From: Adiantum capillus-veneris
Lineage: Eukaryota; Streptophyta; Polypodiopsida; Polypodiales; Pteridaceae
Direction of reading: 5' to 3'
NCBI GenBank assembly: GCA_014529385.2
Contig: CM043960.1
Span: forward strand, 73,751,410 to 73,815,409
DNA length: 64,000 bases
Part shown: positions 52,115 through 62,510 of the stretch, piece after piece
Layout: each line of letters opens with the position of its first letter
Position numbering within the stretch: position 1 is the first letter of the stretch
The notes under the pieces: generated by a model
Database searches by the model: none
Told to the model about the DNA's origin: nothing
Seen by the model: the letters and a program-made list of their open reading frames with translations, nothing else
Program-made: the position numbers and the translations under genes

Positions 52115-52185
<71 letters not shown>
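52115..52185. repeat. (GA)n microsatellite, C 5' LTR
   Basis: About 70 bases, 35 nt from the hairpin as in the 3' LTR. Confidence 0.95.
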
Positions 52186-52188
<3 letters not shown>

Positions 52189-52555
52189 CAAATGTTGAAA
52201 ACCCTCGGGGGTATGAGGGAGAATTATTTCTGCAGTATTTACAAATGGCACGCCGTGGTGATAGAGAGGTAGGGAGAAACGATGGTGCAAACTACTTGGT
52301 GCGTTCTCTAAGTCGACTCAATGATTTGTGAAGCTTTCTATCAAGAGTGTGTATACGCGTATGCATCGACCATTGGAGTCGAGAGATGGACATGGCTCCC
52401 TTTGCATGGTGCAATTCCCAAGGCAAACCCAATACACAAGCCCCCTCCTCGTGATGGTGATAGTGCCAACTCCTCCCACTACACTCTACCAAGTGCTGAC
52501 TTCTCATGAACTGCCCCCCCCCCCCCTCCCCCCCCCCGGATAGTGACCTCTCAGT

Positions 52556-52567
52556 GCCAATTTATAG
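52556..52567 (-). promoter_or_regulatory. Candidate TATA box, C 5' LTR
   Basis: Minus strand CCTATAAATTGG, preceded in element direction by TGTTGGC-type sequence identical to the 3' copy. Confidence 0.55.
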
Positions 52568-53206
52568 GTGTTGGCTGCTTGGATTATGGTAATCCTGGTG
52601 TGATTAGGGTAAGCTTAATTAGGGAGACAAAGCAAGTGGTGGGCCCGGTGTGATTGACCCTTGCTTTGTTTTGGGAGGTTATTAAAAGATGAGAATCTCT
52701 AGGTGGGCCTTTGTGACCATCACCTACAGAGAGGAAATTTACAAAGTGGGAATTTTACAATGGCTTGGGTGAAAACTGAAGAAATGATGAAAATAACCTA
52801 TAAATTACTGGAAATGGCATCGTGGTTGTGTGTTGCTGGCGCGTGATTTGGGTGTTCCTTCTTTTTGTCGATGTCGTAATCGTAGACCTCCTTCGGGTTT
52901 GTTTTTTATTTATGTGCGTATATGCGTGTGTGTACGTATGGGTGCATGTGGACGGATGTGTGTGTATATATATATGTGGGTGCGCATGGGTGAGTGTGTA
53001 TGTGTGTATTTGTATGTGCGCGCAAGTGTGTGTGGGAACGGGCTTATTATGTGTATAATATATATTATATATTTTTCTTTTTCAGTGGCCTGCTACGCGA
53101 GGATGGGGTGGGGGGGATGGTGTGTGTGTGTGGGGGGTGGGGGGGGCGGGGCGGGGGGGCAAGTGTGGGGTGTATGTGTATCTGTGTATGGTGTGTGTAT
53201 AGAGAG

Positions 53207-53465
53207 CAGGGATTTCAAAATGACGTGATCACACTATAATTTTAGGTTAATAACAATAGAAATGCAAAATAACAAATATTTTGTTAATTGACATTCATCT
53301 TTTTTGACCTCCAGGGAGACCTGGGGACTGGCTCGTAGCCCGCCGGGCCCGCCGGGCTAGTGAGTCTTCCCGACGGTCACGCCGAGTAAAGCTATTTGCC
53401 CGTCGGGCCCGCTGTAGCTCATTATGCTATCTCTTCCTTCAAGTATTATTCAAACCAAACATTAG
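53207..53465. other. Junction segment with GC-rich core between C and E
   Basis: This 259-bp segment belongs to neither LTR as far as I can match it. Its core (53,333-53,415) repeats CCCGCCGGGCCCGCCGGG and GCCCGTCGGGCCCGC in an otherwise AT-rich setting. Both neighbours are truncated at its edges. It may be filler from a deletion or the remnant of another repeat. Confidence 0.6.
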
Positions 53466-53649
53466 TGTTATTCAAAATTCTACTTAATCTAAATGACAAT
53501 AAAATTGTTGAATGAGAATTTCATCATGTATAATAAGAATAAGATGAGTTCTCTTATGTATAAACTTTCAAATAACTATGTATAAGTTAATAGTGACGAT
53601 ATACTAACTAGAGAGAGTAGGTATACTTAGAGAGATTAAAGTAAGAGAA

Positions 53650-54115
53650 AACATACACACACATCTTTTCTAAAGTTAATTGAATCTTACTAATCCATTA
53701 GAAAGATTAGAGTAAAAGAGAACACACACACATCCTTTTCTTAAAGCTAAATGACTCTTACTAATCTATTAGAGAGATAAGAGTAAGAGATAGTACACAC
53801 ACACACATAGCTAATTGAATCGTACTAATCTATTAGAGAGATTATAGTAAAAGATAGCACACACACACACACACACACACACATATCCTTCTTAAAGCTA
53901 ATTGAATCTTACTAATCTATTAGAGAAATTAGAGTAAGGGATAGCACATACACACACATATCCTTCTTAAAAGTGATTGAATCTTACTAATCTATTAGAG
54001 AGATTAGAGTAAGAGATAGCACACACACACACACACACATATCCTTCTTAAAACTAATTGAAATTTTACTAATCTATTAGAGAGATTAGAGTAAGAGATA
54101 GCACGCATACATCAT
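53650..54115. repeat. Minisatellite, six units, E 3' LTR
   Basis: Units of about 65-85 bp carry CTAATCTATTAGAGAGATTA, AGTAAGAGATAGCACAC and a variable (CA)n run, then TCCTTCTTAAA. Six units were counted by the CTATTAGAGA block. The block itself is a partial palindrome. Confidence 0.9.
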
Positions 54116-54276
54116 TCCTAAAGTTAATTGAATGCTCAATTAATATGCACCTTATTAGTCCACTAGAGTTTTGGCTCTCTTAGTGGTTTGTGGACGCCTT
54201 CTCTCTAAGAGAAGTGGGAGCACTTCGTGAGCATTATAGAGACAATCTCTATGTCTGAAGTGTGAGCATGGATGCT

Positions 54277-54286
54277 CTATTTATAG
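54277..54286 (-). promoter_or_regulatory. TATA box, E 3' LTR
   Basis: Minus strand CTATAAATAG followed by AGCATCC; the same in the 5' LTR at 62,501. U3 would be about 600 bases. Confidence 0.7.
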
Positions 54287-54919
54287 CAGAAAAGAAAACG
54301 TCCAACTTTTTTTTTCACAAAAAGAAATCATTTTTTTCTTATTTTTTTTCCAAAAATCATACCCGCGTTTTTGGTACCCTTGTGGTACCCATCAGCTTGA
54401 CCACTTGTCATTATCATCAAAAGATAAGGAAACACAGTCCCCCCCTCATTAAGATTAGTCAAGACTAGCCTCTCCTTTTCATGTGACAGTGTGTCCCACT
54501 TTGTTCCCTTCTATGTGAGTCCAGGTGAGTCCATGTGCCTTCATTTGTCATCCCTGCGTATTCTTTTGTCTTTATAATTATTTTATTTATTTCCTTAATG
54601 ATAATTTACTTTACATTTTTAAGTTAAGCTTTACAGTCTTATATTAACTTTACAGTATAGTAAAAGAAAATTCTACAATCAGTAAAATAAGTCTTGCAAT
54701 AAGTTAGTTAGTGATTCATATAGCTAAACATGTCAGAATTTTGTAGCGTAAATTTTTAAAATCTATGTGTTCTCAACCTACGATTCATAATTTGAACTCC
54801 AATATCTTAAATAATGAGTGATGGTTTAAAAAAATTCAAATGCGTAATAGAACTTGTGTGAAATTTGAAAGTAGAGACCTTACAATCTCCCCAACTTAGA
54901 ATTTGAGATGCCCTCATCT

Positions 54920-55169
54920 CAAGAACAGTGAAGGGTAATCCTTAAGAAGGGATGTCTAATCTTCCCAAGTAGCATCTTCTATAGGGAAATCCTTCCATAA
55001 GATAATATGTTCTTTGATGGATCAATTCATAAGCTTTCTCTACCGAGTTTCTAGGATAGTATCAGGTTGGAGTTGTAAAACTTCTTGAGCAGGTAAAATG
55101 ATTTGCTCATCATCAAGGACATGGTCAGGGTTATATACATAAGGCTTTAAGAGACTTACATGAAATACA
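54920..55169 (-). pseudogene. Chromodomain region of element E, degraded
   Basis: After a frame shift at the end of integrase the text reads VNDVFHVSLLKPY, AQEVLQLQPDTILETR, stop, two more interruptions, IKEHIILWKDFPIEDATWE and LLKDYPSLF. The W..FP.E.ATWE block is the chromodomain signature. Three or more stops make it inactive. Confidence 0.8.
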
Positions 55170-56250
55170 TCATTCACTTTGAGATGAGAAGGGAGTTTTT
55201 AGTCTATAAGCTTGACCACTTACAACCTTGATTATTTCGTAAGGTCCACAATATCGGTAGCTAAGCTTCTCATACCTTCCGAGAGACAGATTGCTCTTTT
55301 TGGGCTTTACTCGTAAGAAAACTTTGTCACCTTCTTTGAAAATCCGATCAGATCTTTTTAACTCGGCGTACTTCTTTTGTTGATCTTGAGCCGCTTGAAT
55401 ATCCCTTTGAATAGCTTTGGTTTGAGCTTCCATTTCTTCAAGCATTTTCTTTGAGGCTTCTACCCTTATAGTAGGGTCAGAAAAGTTAAGAGGTGATAAA
55501 CATTCTTGACCATAAAGAGCATTAAAAGGTGTCATTCCAATGCTTCTATGAGTAGACGAATTGTATGCATACTCTACCAAGGGTAGGTATTGAATCCACT
55601 TGCGAGGTTTTCTATTGCAGAAGGCTCTGAGGATGTCTTCAATTACTTGATTAACTCTTTCAGTTTGGCCATCAGTTTGAGGATGATAAGCAGTACTAAA
55701 ACATAACTGGGTTCCAATAGCTTGAAACAATGATACCCAAAACTTTGAAGTAAACTTGGCATCACGATCGTTGACAATCGTCTTGGGTAAACCATGAATT
55801 CTGAAAACCTCCTTCACAAACAGACGAGCAATATCTGAAGCTATAAAGGTTGTCTTGACTGGGGTTAAGTGAGCCACTTTAGTAAGCAAGTCAACTATGA
55901 CCATGATTGAATCATAGCCAGCTTGGTCAGAAGGAAACCCAGTGATAAATTCCATGCTAATACATTCCCATTTCATTTGGGGAATATCTAAAGGATGTAA
56001 TTTACCTGGCATCTTTAGTCTTTCTGCCTTAATCCTTTGACAAGACAAACACTGCTTGACATAGCAAAGGACATCAGCCTTCATACCTTGCCAATAGTAA
56101 CTTTTGCGAATGGCATTGATGGTTTTGGCATAACCTAGATGTCCTGAAGTTGGGCCATCATGTGCTTCATATAGGATAGCATTCCTTAGTGTAGAATCCT
56201 TAGGTATGCATAGTCAATTCCTATAGTAAATTTTCCCATCTTCTAAGGAT
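55170..56250 (-). pseudogene. Integrase of element E
   Basis: Upstream of the open frame (56,085-56,215) the zinc site reads HDGPTSGHLGYAK and QCLSCQR. The core has ECISMEFITGF, with Glu where the first catalytic Asp belongs, IVNDRDAKFTSKFW and DGQTERVNQ. The C-terminal GPY/F block SYRYCGPYEIIKVVSG is clear. The Asp-to-Glu change and stops near 56,215 make strand transfer unlikely. Confidence 0.9.
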
Positions 56251-56738
56251 TAATGTAGAGGTTTAGGCTGATTTGATGATACCCTCTCTTCACGTAGGAT
56301 ACTAACAAGCATCTGGTAATATGCATATCTGACAGCAGCATCTGAGACCTTGTCTAAAATAGGGTTGTTAGCCATGGAAACTGCCCCCAGAAAAGCTTTA
56401 CAGCTTAGGGAATCTGCCACAACATTATCCTTACCTGATCTAAATTTAATATCAAAATCATATTCGTTCATGAGCTCTATCCATCTCCTCTGTCTCATGT
56501 TAAGGTTAGGTTGGGTAAAAATCCACTTAACGCTCTTGTGATTTGTTACCAATTGGAATTTACGTCCCAATAGATAATGTCTCCATAGCTTGAGAGCGTG
56601 AACAAGTGCTAGCAATTCTAAATCATGTGTAGCATAATTTACTTCATGAATCCTAAGATTTCGAGAAGTATAAGCTACAGGCCTTCCTTCTTGAGGAAGG
56701 ACTCCTCCTAATGCAAGGTTACTAGCATGTGTGATCAC
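56250..56738 (-). pseudogene. RNase H of element E, catalytic residues lost
   Basis: MITHASNLALGGVLPQEG has His where the first catalytic Asp belongs, HDLELLALVHAL keeps the Glu, and LVTNHKSVKWI has Asn where the second Asp belongs. NVVADSLSCK ends the domain. Only one RNase H is present, as in chromoviruses. Confidence 0.9.
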
Positions 56739-56801
56739 CTCGAATTCTTGGGTGAAGTCTGGAAGTTTTAAGAGAGGTTCTGAAGCAAGATACTCCTTAA
56801 G

Positions 56802-57665
56802 TTATTTGAAGCAAGATTTACGTTTTTCTTCCCAAAGTATCGTAGATCCTTTCTTTAGCAAGTCGGTTAGTGGTGCAGCTTTAAGAGCATAGTCATTTAC
56901 AAAGATCCTGTACCACCCTGTGATACCTAAGAACCCTCTGACTTCGGTTTGTGAAGTGGGTTGAGGCCATTCCACAATATCCTTGACTTTGTCAGGGTCA
57001 ACAGAGACTCCTTCAGGTGAAATGATAAACCCTAAGTAACAGACCTTAGGGGTAAAGAAGGTACATTTGCTTTTCTTTGCATACAACTTATTTCGGCGTA
57101 AAAGCTCTAACACTTTCCTAACATTTCCTTCATGCTCTTCTTCTGATTTGAAATAAATTAAGATATCCTCAAAGAATACTAGGACAAAATCGTCCAAGAG
57201 TTCTCTAAAGATATCGTGCATCAGACGATTGAAAGTTGCAGGACCATTCATAAGTCCGAAAGCCATCATTGTAAATTCGTAATGACCATAACGAGTGTTG
57301 AAAGCTGTTTTGGAGATATCAACCTCCTGGATTCGAATTTGATGATAGCCAGATTGAAGATCAATCTTAGTGAATAGTTTGGCTCCATGTAATCTGTCTA
57401 GCATCTCATCAATACGAGGAATTGGATATTTATTCTTGATGGTAACCTGATATAAGCCCATATAATCTATGCAAAGTCGAAGAGAGCCATCCTTTTTCTT
57501 TTGGAAGAGAACAGGTGCACCCCATGGAGATGTACTAGGTCGGATAAACCCTTGCTCAATCAAGTGCTTCAGCTGCTCCTTGAGTTCTATAGCCTCTGGA
57601 AGTGACATCTTGTACCGCCGGCGCTCTTGAGACTGGTTCACTACCTGTAAAAATTTTGATTTCAT
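56802..57665 (-). pseudogene. Reverse transcriptase of element E, active site altered
   Basis: [31 protein letters not shown] and [14 protein letters not shown] are standard blocks. The active site reads [12 protein letters not shown], so the first Asp of the usual Asp-Asp pair is Glu. The frame overlaps the preceding gag-protease frame by about 110 bases, marking a frame shift near 57,600 ([18 protein letters not shown] is in this frame). Confidence 0.9.
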
Positions 57666-58755
57666 GGTCTACCTCTCTAGGTGGTGGTAGTTCAGAAAGT
57701 TCAGCGGGGAAAACATCCAAAAATTCTTCTAGCCACATTGGTTCAGGGTTGGAAGAATATTTTTCTACTTTGTTTATCTTGACTACAAAAATTTGTTGAC
57801 CCTTGCGTAACCCTTTCAAAAGACGATTAGCTTTGACCAAGCAAGCTTTTGGTCGTCCATTCTGGCCTTGAATAGTGACTTCTTGACCTTGGTTGTCCAC
57901 AAAAGTAACACTTCCTTGGGAACAATGGATATTGGCATTATGACTGGCTAACCAATCCATTCCAAGAAATCCGTCATAGATTCCTATGGGTAAGGTTCGA
58001 AAAGTAGAAGAAGTAGAGTATTCTCCCAACTTGAAATCTATTTTTCCTACAGTGTAGTGAGATAACACCTCCTTTCCATTGGCTAATTCAACTCTCATCT
58101 TTCTTGTAGGGTGTTGATTAAGTCCTAACCTCCTTAAACATTTAGGTGACAAGAAAGAATGAGTACTTCCACAATCAATAAGAAGCTTAAATTTTTCACC
58201 TTGGTGACTTGCAGGTGTTTGAATGACAGCATATTGTTGTCTTGATCTTGGGTTATCAATTGCAGCATGTAGAGTTGCTCTTTCCTCTTGTTCTTCTCCT
58301 ATGATAGCATTGACTCTGGCAGCCATTCTGCGCCCTCGACCTCGTCTACCATTTCTTCCTCCACGATTTATTATGTGGCCGCATTCTCTAGCTCGATTAG
58401 GTGTATTTGTTGCGGAGACTCGCCTAGGACATACATTCCTGAAATGTCCTAGCTCGTTGCATTCATTGCATCTAAGATCTGCATTTTGAGCTCCATTTGT
58501 TGAAGCTGCAACTATTGGATGAGTTTGGTGAACTGGGTGAACTTGCCTTTGGTTCCACATCATAGGCCGTCCTCTCCTTCGAGCATTCCTTGTATTTCCA
58601 TTTCGTACACTTTGAGAGTTTGACATCTCTTTAGCTAAGGGTTTAGCTCTTAAAAGAGCATCTTGCAAATTTACACGCCTCATGGCTTCTAGACGTGTAT
58701 TTAAAGGAGCATTTAGCCCTTGGCAGAAACGGGCTACTTGTTGATCTGTGGTCAT
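57556..58755 (-). CDS. Gag C-terminus and protease of element E
   Basis: The 399-codon frame holds the end of gag ([18 protein letters not shown]), a complete zinc knuckle [14 protein letters not shown] (about residues 95-108), an Arg/Gly-rich basic stretch, and a protease with [13 protein letters not shown] and [11 protein letters not shown]. Cys replaces the usual Ser/Thr of the DSG motif. The frame ends with [15 protein letters not shown], the standard linker to reverse transcriptase, then goes out of frame. Confidence 0.9.
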   Translation of the reverse strand: MTTDQQVARFCQGLNAPLNTRLEAMRRVNLQDALLRAKPLAKEMSNSQSVRNGNTRNARRRGRPMMWNQRQVHPVHQTHPIVAASTNGAQNADLRCNECNELGHFRNVCPRRVSATNTPNRARECGHIINRGGRNGRRGRGRRMAARVNAIIGEEQEERATLHAAIDNPRSRQQYAVIQTPASHQGEKFKLLIDCGSTHSFLSPKCLRRLGLNQHPTRKMRVELANGKEVLSHYTVGKIDFKLGEYSTSSTFRTLPIGIYDGFLGMDWLASHNANIHCSQGSVTFVDNQGQEVTIQGQNGRPKACLVKANRLLKGLRKGQQIFVVKINKVEKYSSNPEPMWLEEFLDVFPAELSELPPPREVDHEIKIFTGSEPVSRAPAVQDVTSRGYRTQGAAEALD

Positions 58756-58778
58756 TGGCGGAGCATAGCGCCTAAGAG

Positions 58779-59158
58779 TTACAAATTTGGAGTAGTATTC
58801 TTCGACTGTAAGATGAAATGACGTAAGTTGAAGAATTCATTCATCTTAAGGGATTCGTGTGCAGGTGGAAGATAACGTCCTTTGACAGCATACTTAATGT
58901 CTTCCCAAGTTTGAGTGTTTTGAGCTACTCGATTATCTTTGCAGTGTTGTTTCCACCAAAGCTTGGCATCCCCCATGAGACGAAACATAGCCAACATTGC
59001 TTGGTTATCGGGAGTAGTACCAGCACAACAACAAAATAATCCTCCATCTCTTCGAGCCACACTTCTGGATCGCGCTCAACTAGGGCTCCTTCCCCTTTGA
59101 AAGAGGGAAGTTTAGCTTGCTTGAGAAGTAGATTTTTCTCTTGAAGAGATGTGTACAC
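58779..59158 (-). pseudogene. Gag N-terminus of element E, frameshifted
   Basis: It begins near SLQEKNLLLKQAKLPSFKG and has WLEEMEDYF, then after a frame shift near 59,030 continues MLAMFRLMGDAKLWWKQHC, TWEDIKYAVKGRYLP and MNEFFNLRHF, a typical Retrotrans_gag core. A second break near 58,770 leads into the next frame. The shift lies in a CAA/GTT-rich repeat where slippage is likely. Confidence 0.85.
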
Positions 59159-59340
59159 CGCACTCTATGCAATATAGATTAAGTGAAACTTTATTGGATA
59201 CTCTAACTTTAATCCACTTTAAGGCAAGACTTGATCAGACAATAATACAAACAAAAGATAATATTAATCCAAACTTTATTTATATACACATTATTTGCTA
59301 CCAAGGTTGGTAGTCTTTAGGTACAAGGATTGTAATGTCT

Positions 59341-59793
59341 CTATATTTTGAGTTTAGTGACTACAAAAGGATAGGCTAAAGGATCAAAATAATAAGTTTC
59401 TTTTGACCCCTGAAAGCTACGAGATACACATATGGGTCGAATCCTACCACCGTGGATAACTTTTTTAACTTGATTATAGACCCATTGAGTCTGAGATATC
59501 TTTTCTCCTCCCAAGGTAATGGTAGCATCCGGATTCTTAGTACCAATGAAAAGATAAACTTCGATGACTTTTAACTCCTCTGCCCATCGAAGTTTCTTGA
59601 GTTTGGTATCCATGCACCATATCTTGTCAGCATCGATGGTATAGACTCCTCCAGATGGACTCCAGTTGATGCCCCATCCTCTTTGCACCCTTGGGATAGG
59701 TGGTGCAAACACCCTTTCCAAAATCATCATCACCCTTTTTCGAAACTGATAATTTGGTGATTGGCATGCATTTTCAAACATGATGGTGAACAC
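59341..59793 (-). CDS. Leader ORF between primer site and gag, element E
   Basis: A 150-codon frame with ordinary composition: it contains RVFAPPIPRVQRGWGINW, VYTIDADKIWCMDTKLKKL, VIEVYLFIGTKN and ends YYFDPLAYPFVVTKLKI. It lies 170 nt after the primer site and 180 nt before gag. It is intact while all the enzymes around it are broken. No known domain was recognised, and it does not clearly align with the Tat leader ORFs, though both end in a hydrophobic P..YPF or LPL segment. Confidence 0.5.
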   Translation of the reverse strand: MFTIMFENACQSPNYQFRKRVMMILERVFAPPIPRVQRGWGINWSPSGGVYTIDADKIWCMDTKLKKLRWAEELKVIEVYLFIGTKNPDATITLGGEKISQTQWVYNQVKKVIHGGRIRPICVSRSFQGSKETYYFDPLAYPFVVTKLKI

Positions 59794-59961
59794 CTGGAAT
59801 TTCTGGTAAGCTGAATGAACATTTTCCTGTACCAGGAAAGTTCAATCTTCAATACCATATAAAAACTTAAAACAATTTTTCTAGTTTCTTCTATTATTTC
59901 AAACATTCACATCCTTCAATATCCAAACATCAATCTAAAAATCTCCCCAAGCTTTAACCTA

Positions 59962-59974
59962 GGCTCTGATACCA
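59962..59974 (-). other. Primer-binding site of element E
   Basis: Minus strand TGGTATCAGAGCC matches the 3' end of plant initiator methionine tRNA. It lies one base after an LTR end reading AAAGGACCTCACA. Confidence 0.9.
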
Positions 59975-60659
59975 GTGTGAGGTCCTTTGGTACCTTTGCC
60001 CCTTTTTGAGAGGAGCGGAGTACCTTTGGTAGGTCTCCAATCCTGAAAAAGAAAAACCAACGGACATTGCCTTAGCTACTACGTAGCCACAGGCATGAAC
60101 CGTTAGTGAAGGATTGGTCCTATCTCGCTATGGCGGAGCGTGACCACCATAACCCTATCTAAAAAATATCTATAATCAATTATACCTAAAAGTATCAATC
60201 TTAAAGTGACCAACCTGTGCGCTTTTTTCTCCATGTTTCAGAAGCACAACCGCCAAGGTTTGTCTCTTTTAAGATTTATGACTTAAAAGAACAATTTCTA
60301 GCGTTGAAAAGTTATCCGACTCATCGGGTCCACACGTCCATAGAATGATACCGTCGGGGTTTCATTCTCCCACTTTCCACACCACACTCACCCTTCTTTT
60401 GTTATCTAATTACTACCACATTGTTTAAAAATAGATGTTCCTTTACTTTATTTATGATAGTGGTTCGTTAACACAGCCCTTCAAACAATATTACAAACAA
60501 TAGTCAAACAAGAAGCCGTCCAATTTTAAACCAACAACCCTTGGATTAGGTTCACTCAAGAATCTCTACTGGCGCTATTATGTCCGATCGGTGTATACAT
60601 TATTTATAAAAACCCTTGTCCTCATGAGCGTCCCATATCGCTTGACAAGTACTCGTTGT

Positions 60660-60840
60660 GCTAATCTGGACGTACTCCCGCCACAGCAACAACGGTGCCA
60701 TTCTGGGCGTCATTCTCACGCCATGGAAAAACAAAACTGCAGTATCCAACTGGGCTAATGTGGGTGTACTCCCACCACAGCATCAGCGGTGCCATCCTGG
60801 GCGTCATCTCACGCCTCCGCAACTGCCACATAGTACCAGC
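60660..60840. repeat. Diverged tandem duplication, period about 94 bp
   Basis: CTAATCTGGACGTACTCCCG at 60,661 recurs as CTAATGTGGGTGTACTCCCA at 60,755, each followed by CCACAGCA and CGGTGCCAT. The copies are about 85 percent alike by eye. Confidence 0.85.
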
Positions 60841-60998
60841 GCTAATAAGTAGAGAGACTTCAGAGAAACCATACCGAAGGTTTTGGACAAACATTCTTTC
60901 CTATAGCAACCAGTTTAACCAGACAATCTTTCCTACTTGTCAAACATATGCCGAGTTTCTTTGGGTTAAGCCCCGTGGTTTCGGTCCGTATTTTCTTT

Positions 60999-61193
60999 TC
61001 ATAAGGTAAATATTATATTTCTATGGTCTCGCATATGCAATGATACATAAATTGAAACTGCAATACTAACATGTACCATAGCTCTGATTGGTCCCACTGG
61101 TGGAGACATAGCATGTTCCGCAGGAGTTCCCCCGTTACTTGTACCGGCTTCATGATCATTAGCACCTTGTGTTCGAGCACGCTTTGGAGCCAT
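60999..61193 (-). pseudogene. Gag-like N-terminal frame inside the E LTR
   Basis: The frame starts MAPKRARTQGANDHEAGTS, close in layout to the plus-strand frame at 1,793, and loses credible coding sense after about 40 residues. Either the region between 59,976 and 61,488 contains a fragment of another element, or this is an ORF of the long LTR. Confidence 0.4.
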
Positions 61194-61689
61194 TTTTTTG
61201 TACTACACTTATGTTATACACTTAGAACTTTAAATTGGTCAATTTCCCTAGTAGTCTCCTTGTTTCCAAAGAGAGTTTGTAATTTGAACCCTCACCAACT
61301 CGGATTCACACTTAGTGTTGTTGTTCTACATCTAATTTTTATACATCAAATATTTGTTAATCTTAATTAATCAAAAATTAAGTGTGTAAACTATGAGTGA
61401 AAGTTTAGGACTGCATTACTTTTATGCATGACATTTCTAATCCAATTCTAACTTTCATTTCTATACTTCAACTAAATCAATTTTTACTATTATTCAAAAT
61501 TCTACTTAATCTAAATGACAATAATACTGTTGAATGAGAATTTCATCATGTATAATAACAATAAGATGAGTTCTCTTATGTATTAGCTTTCAAATAACTA
61601 TGCATAAGTTAATAGTGAAGATGTACTAACTAGAGAGAGTAGGTATACTTAGAGAGATTAAAGTAAGAGAAAACATACACACACATCTT

Positions 61690-62330
61690 TTCTAAAGTTA
61701 ATTGAATCTTACTAATCCATTAGAAAGATTAGAATAAAAGAGAACACACACACATCCTTTTCTTAAAGCTAAATGACTCTTACTAATCTATTAGAGAGAT
61801 TAGAGTAAGAGATGTACACACACACACACATAGTTAATTGAATCTTGCTAATCTATTAGAGAGATTAGAGTAAAAGATAGCACACACACACACACACACA
61901 CATATATATCTAATTGAATCTTACTAATCTATTAGAGAAATTAGAGTAAGGGATAGCACGCACACACACATATCCTTCTTTAAGTTAATTGAATCTTACT
62001 AATCTATTAGAGAGATTAGAGTAAAAGATAGCACACACATACACATATCCTTGTAAAAGATAATTGAACCTTACTAATCTATTAGAGAAATTAGAGTAAG
62101 AGATAGCACATACACACACACACATAGCTAATTGAATCTTACTAATCTATTAGAGAAATTAGAGTAAGGGATAACACATACACACACATATCCTTCTCAA
62201 AACTGATTGAATCTTACTATCTATTAGAGAGATTAGAGTAAGAGATAGCACACACACACACACATATCCTTCTTAAAACTAATTGAATCTTACTAATCTA
62301 TTAGAGAGATTAGAGTAAGAGATAGCACAC
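61690..62330. repeat. Minisatellite, nine units, E 5' LTR
   Basis: Same unit as at 53,650, with nine CTATTAGAGA-type blocks. The first and last units align with those of the 3' LTR, so the difference arises inside the array. Confidence 0.9.
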
Positions 62331-62500
62331 ATACATCATTCCTAAAGTTAATTGAATGCTCAATTAATACACACCTTATTAGTCCACTAGAGCTTTTGCT
62401 CTCTTAGTGGTTTGTGGACGCTTTCTCTCTTAGAGAAGTGGCAGAACTTTGTGATCACTATAGAGGCAATCTCTATGTTTAAAGTGTGAGCATGGATGCT

Positions 62501-62510
62501 CTATTTATAG
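62501..62510 (-). promoter_or_regulatory. TATA box, E 5' LTR
   Basis: Minus strand CTATAAATAG, followed by AGCATCCATGCTCACAC as in the 3' LTR. The minisatellite lies 170 bases downstream, so it would be transcribed. Confidence 0.7.

Larger units (their letters stand above)
10493..53206 (-). mobile_element. Element C: host Tat-like element carrying D and B
   Basis: C runs on the minus strand from a truncated 5' LTR (51,950-53,206) through gag (48,864-50,581) and pol (32,985-36,585) to the 3' LTR. The 3' LTR is split by D, and the protease region is split by B. Removing D and B restores collinearity on both sides. It shares the primer site and general plan of D. The right end is truncated, so only the left flank (ACAT before 10,493) is known and no target duplication can be verified. 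It has lost the reverse transcriptase active site. Confidence 0.85.
51950..53206 (-). mobile_element. Element C 5' LTR, truncated
   Basis: Collinear with 10,493 to about 11,850 but missing the outer part of the LTR (the equivalent of 11,850-12,132 and 32,177-32,969). The match ends in TATAGAGAG at about 53,206. The promoter candidate is kept; most of U3 is lost. Confidence 0.85.
53466..54884 (-). mobile_element. Element E 3' LTR, truncated
   Basis: It matches 61,488-63,127 and begins TGTAAGGTCTCTAC in element direction, next to the purine tract AAGTTGGGGAGAT (54,885-54,897). The outer 1.5 kb of the LTR is missing. The internal minisatellite has fewer units than the 5' copy. Confidence 0.9.

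Noticed and set aside
53650-54115. Possible CRISPR-like array of repeats
   Set aside because: Units are contiguous tandem repeats with CA runs and no unique spacers, within a plant LTR.
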